Positions 1 through 11,741 of a DNA stretch of 64,000 nt are shown piece by piece. Origin of the DNA: Artemisia argyi (Eukaryota > Streptophyta > Magnoliopsida > Asterales > Asteraceae); NCBI GenBank assembly GCA_030686995.1, contig CM060708.1, positions 184,391,115 to 184,455,114 of the forward strand. Reading direction: 5' to 3'. A model generated the notes under the pieces. The model had not been told where the DNA came from. It saw nothing but the letters and a program-made list of their open reading frames with translations, and searched no databases. A program made the translations under genes and the position numbers. The stretch's first letter is position 1. Each line of letters begins with the position of its first letter.

Positions 1-96
1 TAGGAATATTAATTAGATTTTAAACTGATTGAAGAAGTTACACATCCCACCCTCACACTTTCAACCGTAGCAGCACAATAACACTAGCAGCAGAGT

Positions 97-103
97 TATA
101 TAA
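97..103 (+). promoter_or_regulatory. Possible TATA box for the antisense ORF
   Basis: TATATAA lies about 215 bp upstream of the ATG at 319, between two copies of the AGCAGCAGAGT word. Weak: AT-rich DNA yields such matches by chance. Confidence 0.2.
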
Positions 104-318
104 CTAGCAGCAGAGTGAAATAATCCAGCAGCAGAGTTGACTAAATACACTTGGTCAAAAAGTTAAGAATCCTCAGCAATAATGTGATGATATTCCGTAA
201 TCCCTATCAAAACGGACTAAATCTTTTCCCTAATTTATCACAATCAAACCCTAATCGCAATCAAAACACCAATCAACCAAATCAAAACTTCAATTAACCC
301 AAATCAAATCAAATAATC

Positions 319-804
319 ATGAAAGCAACACCCGAAATCATCAATATCTCTTCCGATTCATCATCTGAAGATGAAACCCCCTTTGAAACATATGTGCCTC
401 CCTTTCGTCCTCCTCATAATGGTTGTAGAACCAAGGAGCAAGCGAAGAAGAGAAAGCATGATCTCCCTGTGTTCAAAGATCTCCTCAGTTTGAATCAAAC
501 CCCAAGCACTTCTAGGGGTAAAGCTGTGATGTCCCCAAAATCTCCATCTACTTCAGAGTCATCAGAAGACACAGCTTGGATCCCTGTCAGGTAACCATCT
601 CTAAGGGAGCTTGTTTCCGCTTTCATCTACACTTCATCAGATGAGGATGAGCCTCCAAATGAACCACCTTCCACTCCTGAGAGGCCTCAGTCATCAAGGC
701 CACGACCAAAGAAGTCCACCAAGGCAAAGATGACAAGGAAGACAAACTCTCCTCTTCCTAAGGAAAGAAAAATTGTTCTTGGCCTTCCATGCCCTAGGAA
801 GTAG
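319..804 (+). pseudogene. Antisense accessory ORF downstream of E1 pol, one in-frame stop
   Basis: This ORF runs against E1 transcription. From an ATG at 319 it is open to TAA at 592-594, then open in the same frame to TAG at 802-804, so about 161 residues with one stop. I do not recognise a named family. Near the N-terminus, IINISSDSSSEDE has the form of a SUMO-interacting motif: a short aliphatic core followed by Ser and acidic residues. Basic patches KKRKHD and RPRPKKSTKAK look like nuclear localisation signals, and a second acidic patch SSDEDEP lies between them. An A/C-rich leader precedes the ATG and a T-rich, UTR-like tail follows. It may be an element-borne antisense gene or a captured host fragment. 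Confidence 0.5.
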
Positions 805-1154
805 TACTTGTAGGCTTTAATGTCATCTTAGATTGTTGCACTCTTTTGTGGTTTCAGAAGTAGTCTTTGTAATTTCTCTTTTTAATGTATGAACTTCTGA
901 GCTTGATGAATGATGAATGACAGATGTTCTTCTTTTGTTGTCATAATATTGTTAGTGCAAATTATCATTTAGACGTATTCCTGCACAATATTAGACCAAA
1001 CACCACAAAGCAAACAAACATATGTACTAGCAATAGAGTCAGCAATTAGCAGCATAGTACATTCCATCACAAACAGATGCTTTAAGATAAGCAGCAGAGT
1101 AACAAGCAGCACAATTCCTTTACACACTTGTACAAACACAAAGAGATAAGTTTT
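805..1154. other. E1 non-coding spacer between pol and the antisense ORF
   Basis: No credible ORF. The left half reads like a plant 3' UTR for the plus-strand ORF (T-rich, TTGTAATTTC, AATGTATGAA). The right half carries degenerate or exact AGCAGCAGAGT words (1027-1040, 1090-1100). Confidence 0.5.
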
Positions 1155-3241
1155 TCAAAGATTTATCATACCAATGTTTGCAATTAAAAATTGAAACCTC
1201 CCCACATCAAAGTGTTTAGTGAGAAGATCAGCAACATTGTTATCAGTATGAACTTTAACAATTTGGATCAACTTCTTTTCATAGCAATCCCTGATAAAAT
1301 GATGTCTTATCTCAATATGTTTTGTTTTAGAATGAAAAACAAGATTTTTAATTATGCAAAGTGTGCTGTTGTTATCAATATGAATTTTGGTATTCATGAA
1401 ATTGTACCCATAATCCAATAATTGATTTTGCATCCATAGAACTTGTCCACAACAACTTGAAGCAGCCACATACTCAGCTTCAGTTGTAGAATTAGCCACC
1501 ACTGTTTGCTTCTTGCATTGCCATGACACCAATCTGCTTCCTAGAAATTGACAACCCCCTGTTGTAGATTTTCTATCCAAAGAAGCTCCAGCATAGTCAC
1601 TATCTGAATAGGAGACCAAATCAAATGGTGAATCCTTAGGATACAAAAGGCCCAATTTTGGTTGATGCCTCAGATATCTGAAAATTCTCTTCTCTGCATT
1701 GAGATGTGATTCCTTGGGACACACTTGAAATCTTGCACAGGCACACACAACAAACATGATATCAGGCCTTGATGCTGTAATATACATCAATGAGCCAATC
1801 ATAGACCTGTACAAGTGTATATCCACTTCCTTTCCATATTCATCCTTCAGCAATGGTTTATTGGTTTCCATGGTAGTCTTGGCAGGTTTAGCATCTTCAA
1901 AACCAAATTTCTTCAAAATATCATTGACATACTTATCCTGACTGATAAATATACCATTTTCTTTCTGTGTAACTTGCAGACCTAAGAAGAAGGTGAGTTC
2001 TCCCATTGAACTCATAGCAAACTTGTCCTTCATAAGCTTCTCAAAACTAACATACATAGCTTTGTTTGTAGACCCAAAGATGATGTCATCAACATAGATT
2101 TGAACCAGCAAAATATCATCCTTTTGTCTTTTGAGAAACAGAGTTTTATCAATCTTTCCTCTGCTAAACCCAGATTCTAACAAGTATGTAGACAAAGTGT
2201 CATACCAAGCTCTAGGAGCTTGATGTAGGCCATACGTTGCTCTATTTACCTTGTAAACTTTGTCAGGATGATCAGGGTCTTCAAAGCCTGGTGGTTGAGA
2301 TACATAAACTTCTTCTGTAATGGTCCCATACAGAAAAGCACTTTTCACATCCATTTGATACACTACAAAATCTTTGTATGAAGCATAAGCCAAGAATATT
2401 CTAATTGCTTCTATTCTTGCCACTGGAGCAAATACCTCATCATAATCAAGGCCTTCTTGTTGTGTGTATCCCTGTGCTACTAACCTTGCCTTATTTCTTA
2501 TGACAATTCCTCTCTCATCTCTTTTGCATCTGAAAACCATTTTGTACCAATCACTCTTTTTCCATTTGGCAGTTCAACCAAGGTTCAAACTTCTTGCAGC
2601 TTAAATTGTAGAAGCTCATCTTGCATTGCTTCCACCCAACTTGCTTCTTGTAAGGCTTTGTAAGTGTTTTTGGGTTCAATTTGAGAAAGAAAACATGCAA
2701 ACAGGCAATTTTGAAGATCTTTATGACTATTTCTTTGATGCAAAGATCTGGCAAAGAAACTTTGATGTTGAAGATCTTTCAGTGCTTTAGTCATCTGCCT
2801 AGTTTGAATAGATGATTGTGGATCACTTAAAATTTGATCTTTGGGATGATCCTTGTGTACTCTTGTGGTAGTTGTAGGAGTAACAGGAATATTGAGTTCC
2901 AAATTAGTAAAATCTGCAGCAGCTCCAAATAACTAACCATCAAGTGCATCATCATCTGTGTCATAATAAATATTCTCAAGAGGAGGCATATTTGGATCAT
3001 CAGGATAGATAGAATCAGCAATAGGTCTACCCTAAGAGTCCAAATTAGGAAACATTGAAGTAGCAGTAGAGTTAGTAGGCTTGGAAGCAGAGTGTGGTGG
3101 AGCAGTAGTTGTATCTTTTGGCCTAGCAGTAGAGTCTTCTGAGTCAGCAGTAGAGTCTTCTGGCTGTGTAGGAGAGACATCAACAACTTCCTTGGGAACT
3201 TCATTAGTTTCTTTTTCTGCTTTAATAGGTATTTCAATGCC
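1155..3241 (-). pseudogene. pol: E1 pol, linker, reverse transcriptase and RNase H
   Basis: After the TAA the same frame continues through a Pro/Thr/Ser-rich linker with TAG stops at 3032-3034 and 2933-2935. It then enters the RT N-terminus and meets a TGA (2585-2587) where the family has Trp. A 1-bp deletion near 2555 moves to the frame of the 461-residue C-terminal part. That part keeps [19 protein letters not shown] and the catalytic YVDDIIFG, then RNase H ([35 protein letters not shown]), ending at 1155. The catalytic core is readable, but the protein cannot be made from one frame. Confidence 0.9.
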
Positions 3242-4777
3242 TTATTCAGTTTCCTTAGATTTTTCTTGAGTAACAACATCTTCTTTAGGACCTAGATCAG
3301 TCTGAAAGGGTAGTAGAGTAGGACGAACCTTTAGTTTCTCAACCAAAACAAATTCTTCTTGTGGTTTGTCAATACTGACAATAACTGGTACATAGTTCAT
3401 TGTTTTGGTAAGCATATCAACATTAAACAGCCATTCTGGTCCTTTTCCCTCAGGATTAGATGTGTTCTCAGAAAATTTGATATGCAAATTCTCCTCTACA
3501 TGTTTGGTTCTCTTGTTGTATACTCTGAAAGCTTTACTAATTACAGAGTAACCAACCAAATTTCCTTCATCAGCTTTTTCATCAAATTTGCCTAGCTGAT
3601 CCTTAGTGTTCAAAATTGTAACAGGACATCCAAATGGTTTGAGAAAATCAATCAGTGGCTTCTTTCCATGAAATAACTCATATGGAGTCTTATTATGCGG
3701 CTTGACTACCTTACTTCTGTTCTGTACAAAGCATGCAGTGTTCACAGCTTCAGCCCAAAAAGGAATAGGTAGTTTTGAATCAGATAACATTGTTCTTGCA
3801 GCCTCAATAAGTGTCCTGTTTCTTCTTTCTGCAACACCATTCTGTTGTGGAGTTCTTGCTACACTATACTGTCTAAGAATTCCTTTCCCCACACAGAATT
3901 GATTCATCACACTGTTCTTGAACTCAGTACCATTGTCACATCTGATTATCTTCACCTTGTGATTGTACAGGTTTTCAACTCTTGTAATAAATGCCTTGAG
4001 TATTTCTGGAGTTTCATCTTTAGTGGCTAGAAAGAATACCCAAGTAAACCTGCTAAAGTCATCAGTGACAACAAGACAATATGACTTCTTGTTCAAGCTT
4101 TTGACAAATACAGGCCCAAATAAGTCTATGTGCAATAAATGTAATGGCTCAGTATTTGTGTTCACAGTTTTGGACTTGAATGAAACTCTGTGTTGTTTAC
4201 CCTTTTGAGAGGCAACACAAGTTTCACAATTCTCAAAAGTCTTTGTAGGCATTCCTCTGACCAGATTTCCTTTTACCAATTTGTTTATGGTCTTGTAGTT
4301 CAGATGTCCCAATCTCCTATGCCATAATTTGGACTCATCAATAGTGGCCTTTGCAATTAGACAAGTCAAAGCCCTCTTAGGAATAATGTTCTTAATATGG
4401 TCACTGTATATATTCTCATTTCTAGGGACCTTCAAAAGCACAGATTTGTCATCTGGCAACTGATAGTCAGGAGAAAGGATCATACACTCAGTGTCTGTAA
4501 AAAGAACAAAATTCTTTTTGTCACACATTTGTGAGACACTAAAGAGGTTAAACTTAAGTCCTTTCACAAGAAACACCTTCTCAAAGTCCAAATTTCTAGT
4601 TTTAAGAGTTCCTCTTCCAACAATCTTTCCACCTTTTGGATCATTCCCAAAAGCAACATAACCACCATCAAAAGCCTCAAAGTCTTCAAGTTGAGACTCA
4701 TCTCCTGTCATGTGTCCAGAACATCTACTGTCAACAATAACCATATGCTTAAGCTCATCCAATAGATTGACCTGCAC
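3242..4777 (-). pseudogene. pol: E1 pol, protease and integrase part
   Basis: An open 511-residue stretch. Protease comes first, but its active-site triplet Asp-Ser-Gly reads DSR (codons 4732-4724); the Gly to Arg change should disable cleavage. The integrase zinc-binding domain follows, with LWHRRLGHLN and CETC. Then the DDE core is intact in outline: Asp in HIDLFGP, Asp in RCDNGTEF and Glu in QQNGVAERRNR. The C-terminal linker ends at a TAA (3242-3244) inside what was one polyprotein. The family role is cDNA integration in the nucleus. Unlike gag, this segment has no frameshift. Confidence 0.9.
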
Positions 4778-4793
4778 ATGAAAAGTAGAGACA

Positions 4794-7431
4794 TTAGTTC
4801 CTCTTGACGACCCAAGCCATTACTGACTTGGATCTGCCCTGTGCATTAACATAATCAAATTTCTTTAAATCACTTGATGCACTACTATTCTTCGAAACAT
4901 AATTTGAACCAATAGTTTTTGGTTTCCAAGTCCAGCAAGCTGAGGCCTTAACAGCATAAAAGTGATTACCAACAACTGTATTTGTTAAAACTTTTGGCCC
5001 ACAAGTAGACAGTTTTGTACTAGCAGCAGGTTGCTTACTAGCAGTAGAGTGCATACTAGCAGCAGAATGCTTACTAGCAGTAGAGCCATTAGAAGAACCA
5101 GTTGTGGTTTTGAAAACACCATTTGATTTAGCAGCATAAATAGATCTAGTTGCACCAGATCTCAACAAAACAACTCTTGGAACCATATTTCTATTAGGAT
5201 GTGGGTGAGTTTGTTTAGTTACATATTTGTTATTCACCCTAGTGTATTGATTCCAAACAGGCTTTTGGTGTTCAAGACATCTAACAATCAAGTGGTCAAT
5301 GCTACCACACTTATAACAAGCCTTCTTTTGTAATTGAAACTGATAACCTAATCTGTGTGAAACTAGGTTGTTGAAGTTTCTCTGGTTACCCCTAGGCTTA
5401 TTATTGAACCTTTCCATCTGTTCTCTAGGTACCTCATTGTACTCTACCATTTTCCTAGAGAAGTTATTTCCTAACACAGGTTTGACAAACTTAACCTGTT
5501 CAATTTTAGGTTTATACTTTGTAGGAATTTCTTCCTTTTTCACACTTTGTTCTGGTTTAACCTGTTCCTCATCACTATCACTATCAGAATACCAATCTTC
5601 TATAATAGGAGCTTCAGGAAATTTTCTAGCCTCAACCTTAGGTGTTTCAATAACACTTGTGCTACATTCACCTACAGGTTTTTCAATATTTAGCTCACTA
5701 ATGAAGGATAGTTCTTTTCCTGGAGGAGCAAAAGCACTTTTGGCTGGAGGAGCCACTTCATTATACCCAATTCCACTACCTTTTCTCATCAAGTTATTCT
5801 CAATAGATTTATGAACCAAGTCAGAAGCATATTGTTGTTTTGTACTCTTACTACATGTTTATCTTTTTCAGCAAGAGCTTCCTCTTTTTCTTTTTCTGCT
5901 TCTTCTAACTTATTTTTAAGAACTTCTACTTCACTGTTTTTCTTAAAAATTTCTATATCTCTGTGATTAAGTTGATCTACATATTCCTTCTCACACTCTT
6001 TGAGATATTCTAACCTTCTTTCAACATTTTGAATACCTACTTTGTAACCTAAGTTATCAAGTTTTAGGTGTTCAACTTCTCTATTTAAACTCTCATTCCT
6101 AGACTTAAGTTCTTCTATAGTGTCAGCACAAGATTTAAAAGAACACACAGATAAGTCTGAATCATTTGATACCTCAGAGTCAGAGCCTGATGATGAACCA
6201 TAGACCATAAGTGCAAAGTTCTGCACCTTGGGTTGAGCAACAGCTACCAAAGAGAAATTTGGTTCTTCTTCAGCCATATCACTCCAATCATAATCTCCCA
6301 GTCCATCACAAGATACCAGTGCAGTCTTTGATTCTTCAGTAACCTTCTTTGTAGCATCAGCATTCTTCTTTGGAGCTCTACACTCTCTGGCAAAATGTCC
6401 CTTCCTGTTGCAATTGTAGCACTCTATTTTTGATTTGTCAAAGCTTGGACTGTCCTTAGCTTTATACTTGACTTCTTTTCCAGTCTTCTTCAAAAACTTT
6501 CTTGCCCTCAAGGTTAACATAGCCATTTGCCATTTAAGATCAATTTCTTCAAGATCATCAGGATCAATATAATCCAAATCTTGATTAATGACATGTGACC
6601 TTATAGTAGTTGTGAGCTCAGCCAAGAATGCACACAAAGCAATATCACTGGTAGAAATCTTATCATTTGAACTAGCAGCAGATCCATCAGTAGCAGATAC
6701 TCCATAAGCAGTAGAATGAGCAGCAGAGTGAGATTCTTGAGATCCTTTTCCTTTAGAGGATACAAAGGCAAGATTTTGAGTACCAGAAGATGAAGCAGAG
6801 AGGTAGATAGTTCTGATTCATACACTCTTAAATTGTTGTAGAGACTCTCCAACTTCATAGTTTCAAAATCAGGCTTATTCCTCCACACAACTGTGTGCAT
6901 ACTCCATTCAGGTGCAAGACTTCTTAGAAACTTTAGGTTTACATCTTCTTGTGGAACCACATAACCAACAAGCTTTAGATGACTAACAAGTTGGTTTAGC
7001 CTGTTGTATGTGCCAATTATCTTCTCTCCACTTTCAGAAGTAAAATTCTCAAACTGATGCTTCAGCATGTTTTTCCTTGATTTCTTAGTAGCATCATTCC
7101 CTCCAAACCTGAATTCAACAGCATCCATCAATTCTTTTCCAGATTCACAGTCATCAAAGTCCATTTGGAATTCATTAGGTATTCCCATTAAGAGAATACT
7201 ATGTGCTTTGATTTCCATCTTCCTAACTGTGTTGGCTTTAGCAGACTTAATTGGTATCTCCTTCCCATCAGCACTCTTCTCAGGTATAGAATCACCATTA
7301 ACAATCACATTCCACATGTTGAAATCAATCATGCGAATGTACTGTCTGATTCTTCTCTTCCAAAGCTCATACTCAGAAGGATTCAGCATGGGCACCCTTG
7401 AAGCAGTCACCATATGAGTTTCATCACCCAT
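4794..7431 (-). pseudogene. gag: E1 gag region, broken by frameshifts
   Basis: The structural protein of the particle. The start at 7431 opens a Copia-type gag domain (DUF4219/UBN2-like; PMLNPSEYELWKRR near residue 14). The frame then shifts near 6800, where another frame continues in a Ser/Ala-rich linker, and again near 5845. The middle part has a zinc knuckle CYNCNRKGHFAREC (CX2CX4HX4C) followed by a predicted coiled coil rich in Glu and Lys. The last part has an acidic stretch, a second knuckle CYKCGSIDHLIVRC, and Ser-Ala-Ser repeats encoded by the AGCAGCAGAGT word read on the opposite strand. A further 1-bp shift near 4797 separates it from protease. As far as I know, two CCHC knuckles are more than most Copia gags have. 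Not functional as it stands. Confidence 0.88.
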
Positions 7432-7502
7432 CTTAGCAATAGATTTGGAACAACAAACTTTTAAGAAACAAAATCTTCTTGATAATAACTTCTAGATCAC
7501 AA

Positions 7503-7514
7503 GCTCTGATACCA
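7503..7514 (-). other. E1 primer-binding site, tRNA-iMet
   Basis: The minus strand reads TGGTATCAGAGC, complementary to the 3' end of plant initiator tRNA-Met, 2 bp inside the LTR. It fixes the element's orientation. Confidence 0.9.
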
Positions 7515-7516
7515 CT

Positions 7517-7965
7517 TGTTGATCCCAGTTGAGCTTAAATGATCTTGTATAGAAGTTAACTTGATTAAACACTTAAGCTAATATGAGGAATGTAAAAGCT
7601 TAACTTAAGAAGAGTAATGATTCTCTTTCAACACTTCAATATTATTAATACGAGCACTCAAAAATGCTAGGGTTTTACAACCTTGAAGTGAATAATAATA
7701 CGTACATAAACTAACCCTAGGATCCTCCTTTTATAGACTAAGGAATCCTACTAGGTTTACAATACCTTTCTCTACACGATAAGTATATTCTAGATAAATA
7801 TAATATTTACACAATCTATTATGTATTTATCTAAACCATATACATCCTTATCCCATCAGCAGTAGATTCTGTCAGCAGCATTTAACTTCAGCAGCACTTT
7901 GACATCAGCAGCAGAATCATTACCACTAGCAGCAGTTTCACTCAGCAGCAGTTTCAGACCCAACA
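7517..7965 (-). repeat. E1 5' LTR (449 bp)
   Basis: On the plus strand the LTR starts TGTTGATCCC and ends GACCCAACA, giving the TGTTG...CAACA terminal inverted repeat usual for Copia. It abuts the PBS with a 2-bp spacer. A TATA-like box lies inside at 7727-7735. Its right third (7856-7955) has several copies of the CAGCAGCA word that recurs across E1. Confidence 0.85.
7727..7735 (-). promoter_or_regulatory. E1 LTR TATA box
   Basis: The minus strand reads TATAAAAGG about 230 bp into the 449-bp LTR, the expected place for the core promoter driving the gag-pol transcript. Predicted from sequence only. Confidence 0.5.
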
Positions 7966-8307
7966 AATAGGAATATCAAGTAGCATAAAGTTGGCTAGGA
8001 TAGTGTGGGTACTAACTTGACATAGAACATCTAGCAATCTCTCCATTGTTTTATCCTGAAACATGTCAAGCATCCTAATCTTACCAATCTTTGGTCTAAC
8101 TTTTCCTCTTTCCAGCAACTCATAAATTTTGTAGGGCATCATATTGATGTTTGATCCAGTGTCAGCCAAAGCATAATAGGTTAGGTCACCTTCCAAACGT
8201 ATTGGAAACACAAAGCATCCTGGGTCATCAAGTTCCATAAGTACTTTATACCCTCTAACTACATGTGCTGCAGCTTCTTCTTTACTTTCATCTTCTACTT
8301 CCCCATC
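7966..8307 (-). pseudogene. E4 aspartic protease domain, cut by E1 and E3
   Basis: Continues the E4 ORF after removal of E3. It holds a retropepsin active site, ALADTGSNINMMPYKIY (catalytic Asp-Thr-Gly), preceded by an FVFPIRLEG strand and followed by the flap and core strands. The frame ends abruptly after LLDIPI, where E1 is inserted; the ten or so residues after that are read from the E1 LTR. The N-terminal residues of the 8373-7954 open frame (before KMDGEV) come from the E3 LTR and are not part of the protein. Maturation protease of a Gypsy polyprotein, inactive as a gene here. Confidence 0.75.
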
Positions 8308-8312
8308 CATCT

Positions 8313-11300
8313 TGTAACACCGCCAATTCAATAATGCAGCGGAATTCAACTTGGGTGTTACTCGACGGCACAACAGTCATAATAATAAAAAACAAACTCT
8401 AATTGAGTCATTTTAAAAGATCTATCATTCAAATTATATAAATATCAGAGATTACAAATTGAGGTACCAGATGGTTCCATGTTTACAAATTACATTAGAT
8501 GAGTTTTCGAATGATAATAAAATTTATAGCCCTCTTGAATATCCGTGCACTTCCGTGCCATCCTTGATCATCATGGACCTAAAATACATGCTTAAAAGGT
8601 CAACACAAAGGTTGAGTGATATTCATAGAGTTTGTTTAATGGTTGAACACAATATGTTGGTAGTATGAGTTAATTAGACTCATGCTCATGGTTGGAAAAC
8701 AAAGCAGTTATTATTATCACACTAAGCTTATGACACCAAAACGTTAACGTGTACCAATATCAATCGGCGGAGTTATCCTGGTAGGTACTTTGCCGTCATA
8801 CCTATGTTTCAAATATTAATGCATTTGTTTGAATTTAGTCAACACAAATGGGATTCGTCAATCCCAATAGGCCTATTCACAATATTCGTGCTCACTCGCA
8901 AGTAACCCTCGTAAGTGATTAAATGGTTCATAATAAGGGATCTTGGATTGGCAAGGATGGTAATTAGTGATAATAAAACAATCAGGCAAGCATACAATTG
9001 AAAAGCATTGTGTTCAGTTGAAAAATAATAACAAGTATTTCCCCCAAGGGTTTGTAAAACAATTAAGTAATGGAAAGTGGGGCTATCAACTCACCGTGAG
9101 TTGGATGATGTTTAATGAGAATGATGGATATGCCGTGAAAACTTCTACGAGCAACCTAGAATAATTGTTGCAACTTTGGTTTGGATAATGTCTAAGAATA
9201 TGAAGAATTTCCTATATATGTCTTGCATATTGTTCATGATGTAGAACTTAGTATATAGTGTAAATCGTTGAATAAAAATGGTTTATGAAACATGTATAGT
9301 TTGTATATCGCTTACTACCGTTCGGGCCGACATAATTCAGAGGCCATGTAGTAAACGTTCGAGGAGCCAGGACACTTTAATTCATAAATCCACAACTCAG
9401 CTAGACGGTTTACTTTAATGAACCCCTCACATGAAGCTCCCTAGTGTTGTAGTATTTGATAAAAAATATATAAGTTTTCGATCCAGAAAGTTACATGTCC
9501 AAATAATTGAATAAACATAGGAAAGTTTACTTTTAAATGAAGATTGTTATTACAATGAGTTTCTTGAGTCTAGTATGAATATTACTTGTAAAGTCTCATG
9601 GTCATTGGATGGAGTAGATCTAAATTGGTTGATTATGTTACGACTAACACTTTAGTTCATGTTTCGGCTTAAAAAGCCATAAGGTCTTTAGCCGTGGCCT
9701 TTCCGTGGCTTTGGTCATTGTTACTATGGGTTTGAGACTCAACCTTGGCCTTAGCCATGGTTGTGGTCTTGGCTTTAGTTCATTAGACCTCTTGGTAAAT
9801 GGGTTGTTAAGAATTTGAAGAAAAATATCACTCGTAAAGCATTTTTAGGGTTCGAGCTTCTTTGATCTGAAACGAAAACATCGTTCTGGACAACTTTCGT
9901 GTTTTAACTTTTTGATGAATCGGACCAGAAGTGCCACTTTCAAAAAGGTCAGAAGGCTAACATGTTTTTAGGCAGTTTTGGCGTTTTGGTTTCGCTAACT
10001 TCTTATGGCCATAACTTTTGACTCGTGTACTCATTTTAGGTGGTTCAAATTGCTATGTTTTCCTTTTTGAGTCCTCTATAACAGTAGTTAAGTGTTTCAT
10101 ATCATGGTTACTCTATTTTGGTCGTGGTTCTCAATATAAGTCATTAGTTTCCTTGATTACTTAACATAAGTTAATATATAGTTTCCAAAACTTGTTTTAA
10201 TAGTTTTTATACATCATGAACATAACACAAAGACCATATATAGAATGAATGAAACATAATAAGCATGAAAATGATATTGAGCAAGAAAGTGTATTAGGGT
10301 TTCTTTCAAATTTTGGCCTTAATGAAAAGGGAACTCATGAACTAAGACAAGATCTAAATCCTTCAATCGAAAACCCTAGCTTCCAATCCTTCAACACTAC
10401 CCTTGCTAACCCTTGCTAGGATTGGTCTAACCTTGTAAGAACCTTATGTGTTCAGCCCCTAACCACCTTGCGTAGCTCCTAACTCAACCATGGAATCGCC
10501 AAACAAACTCTTGATTCATGTAGAGACTAACTATGCCTTCAACTTTGGTATGTAACTTATAACTTAGAAATCAAAGGATCATGGTTTATGGATTTGTTGT
10601 TGGGCGTTTGGAATGAAGAGAAATTAAAGGATTAGGCTTGTATTTATAGCATGAAGAGGAGGTTAGGAAGGTGCCTAGGAAGTTTCCTTGAGGAGGTTAG
10701 AGACTTAGGATATTTTCCAAGACTTAGTGGCCAAGTTTACTTGCAAAATGTTTAGCTTCCTATGTAAGCTTCCTATCCTTAACTTAGTGACCAAGAAAAA
10801 GCTCCATGTGTCTTAAAATTTCGTTCAATGCCTATCTTGGATGACTAGTTATGTGTTTTGATAATATCTTGCTTTTATGGAGTGAGTTTTATCCCGGTAA
10901 TCGCTAACGGTAAGTCGTTAAGTCATGAAACTTAAAATCGGGTATCCTAAAAATATGAAACTTATAAATATGTTAAAACTTATTAATATAACGTATCTTA
11001 GAATATTTAATGAGTGACAAGTTCTACCGGGTTACTTAAATGCTGCTAAAACTGGAAACGCGGGTCTAAAACGCGTAATTCGCGTAAAACGCTGAACTGG
11101 AAAACGTAAAATTCCAAAACTTTTGGAATTGTCGTAAAATGAGAGAAAATCATATTTCTATTGTTTATAGTGTTTTATGGACATATCGGGATGCTGAAAT
11201 GATTTTTAAACCTAAAAGTAAATCTCGGACACGGTTTCGTGATTTTTGCAGAAATGATCCGACGAGTGTCAAACTCTTGGATTATCATTAAAATAGTTTC

Positions 11301-11428
11301 ACTTACAAGAATATGAAATAAAAATTACGGGAGTGAATAGTAAAAAGTGAATAGTAATAGTGAATAGTAAAAATGAATAGTAAAAATTTTCGAGAATAGA
11401 AATTAACCTGAAAATGTGAATTGTTACA
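8313..11428 (-). repeat. E3 3' LTR (3116 bp)
   Basis: Direct repeat of 13642-16801. The right copy has an extra stretch near 15125-15165 not seen here. A 69-codon open frame (8459-8668) recurs in the other LTR, as any LTR sequence would, and has no recognisable domain. Short GTGAATAGTAAAAA repeats occur near 11335-11390. A TATA-like TATAAATAC (minus) is at 10640-10648. Confidence 0.9.
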
Positions 11429-11446
11429 GTCTCCACCCCTTAAGGG
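11429..11446 (-). other. E3 polypurine tract
   Basis: Read on the minus strand, this ends AAGGGGTGGAGAC directly before the 3' LTR, the primer site for plus-strand DNA synthesis. Confidence 0.65.
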
Positions 11447-11576
11447 AACTTCGTCCCGAAGTTCTATGTGTGTTATATGTTGGAGTGGTGTCGATGAAGA
11501 GGTGTGGTTACTTATGAGGACTAGAGTTTGTGATTACCAGTGATGTAGTTTGATTTGTCTCAGAATACGGTGTGTC

Positions 11577-11741
11577 AATAGAAATTGATAACATAGTTGA
11601 ATATCAGTAGAGATCCATATAATAGTCGAATATCAATGGAAATTGATATAGCAGTCGAAAATTAATAGAAATTGATATAGTAGTTGTACAGAAATTGATA
11701 TAGTAGTTGAATATCAAACAGAAATTGGAATAGTAGTTGCA
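11577..11741. repeat. Tandem repeat, unit about 27-30 bp (GAAATTGATATAGTAGTTGAATATCA-like)
   Basis: About six imperfect copies of AATTGATATAGTAGTTGA with variable spacers inside E3. Confidence 0.7.

Larger units (their letters stand above)
1..7965 (-). mobile_element. E1: Sirevirus-like Ty1/Copia LTR retrotransposon, left end outside window
   Basis: On the minus strand the order is 5' LTR (7517-7965), tRNA-iMet PBS (7503-7514), gag (7431-4794), protease-integrase (4777-3242) and RT-RNase H (to 1155). Beyond pol lies at least 1.15 kb of non-coding DNA with an antisense ORF. Integrase before RT defines Copia. The RT signature [10 protein letters not shown] and the long region after pol fit the Sirevirus/Maximus lineage. 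The 3' LTR must lie left of position 1. Gag and pol were probably one long frame, now broken by about four 1-bp shifts and four in-frame stops. The element interrupts the E4 protease reading frame; AATAG at 7966-7970 is the presumed TSD, whose partner is outside the window. Confidence 0.92.

Noticed and set aside
1..10. TAGGAATATT at the window start resembling the E1 right flank (AATAGGAATAT)
   Set aside because: A left flank should end with AATAG before an LTR, and no LTR follows; the match is probably chance.
7954..8373. 139-codon ORF taken as one protease protein
   Set aside because: Both ends are read from inserted elements (E3 LTR on the N-side, E1 LTR on the C-side).
8459..8668. 69-codon ORF present twice (also 13788-13997)
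   Set aside because: It recurs only because it lies in the duplicated E3 LTR; no domain and no sign of selection.
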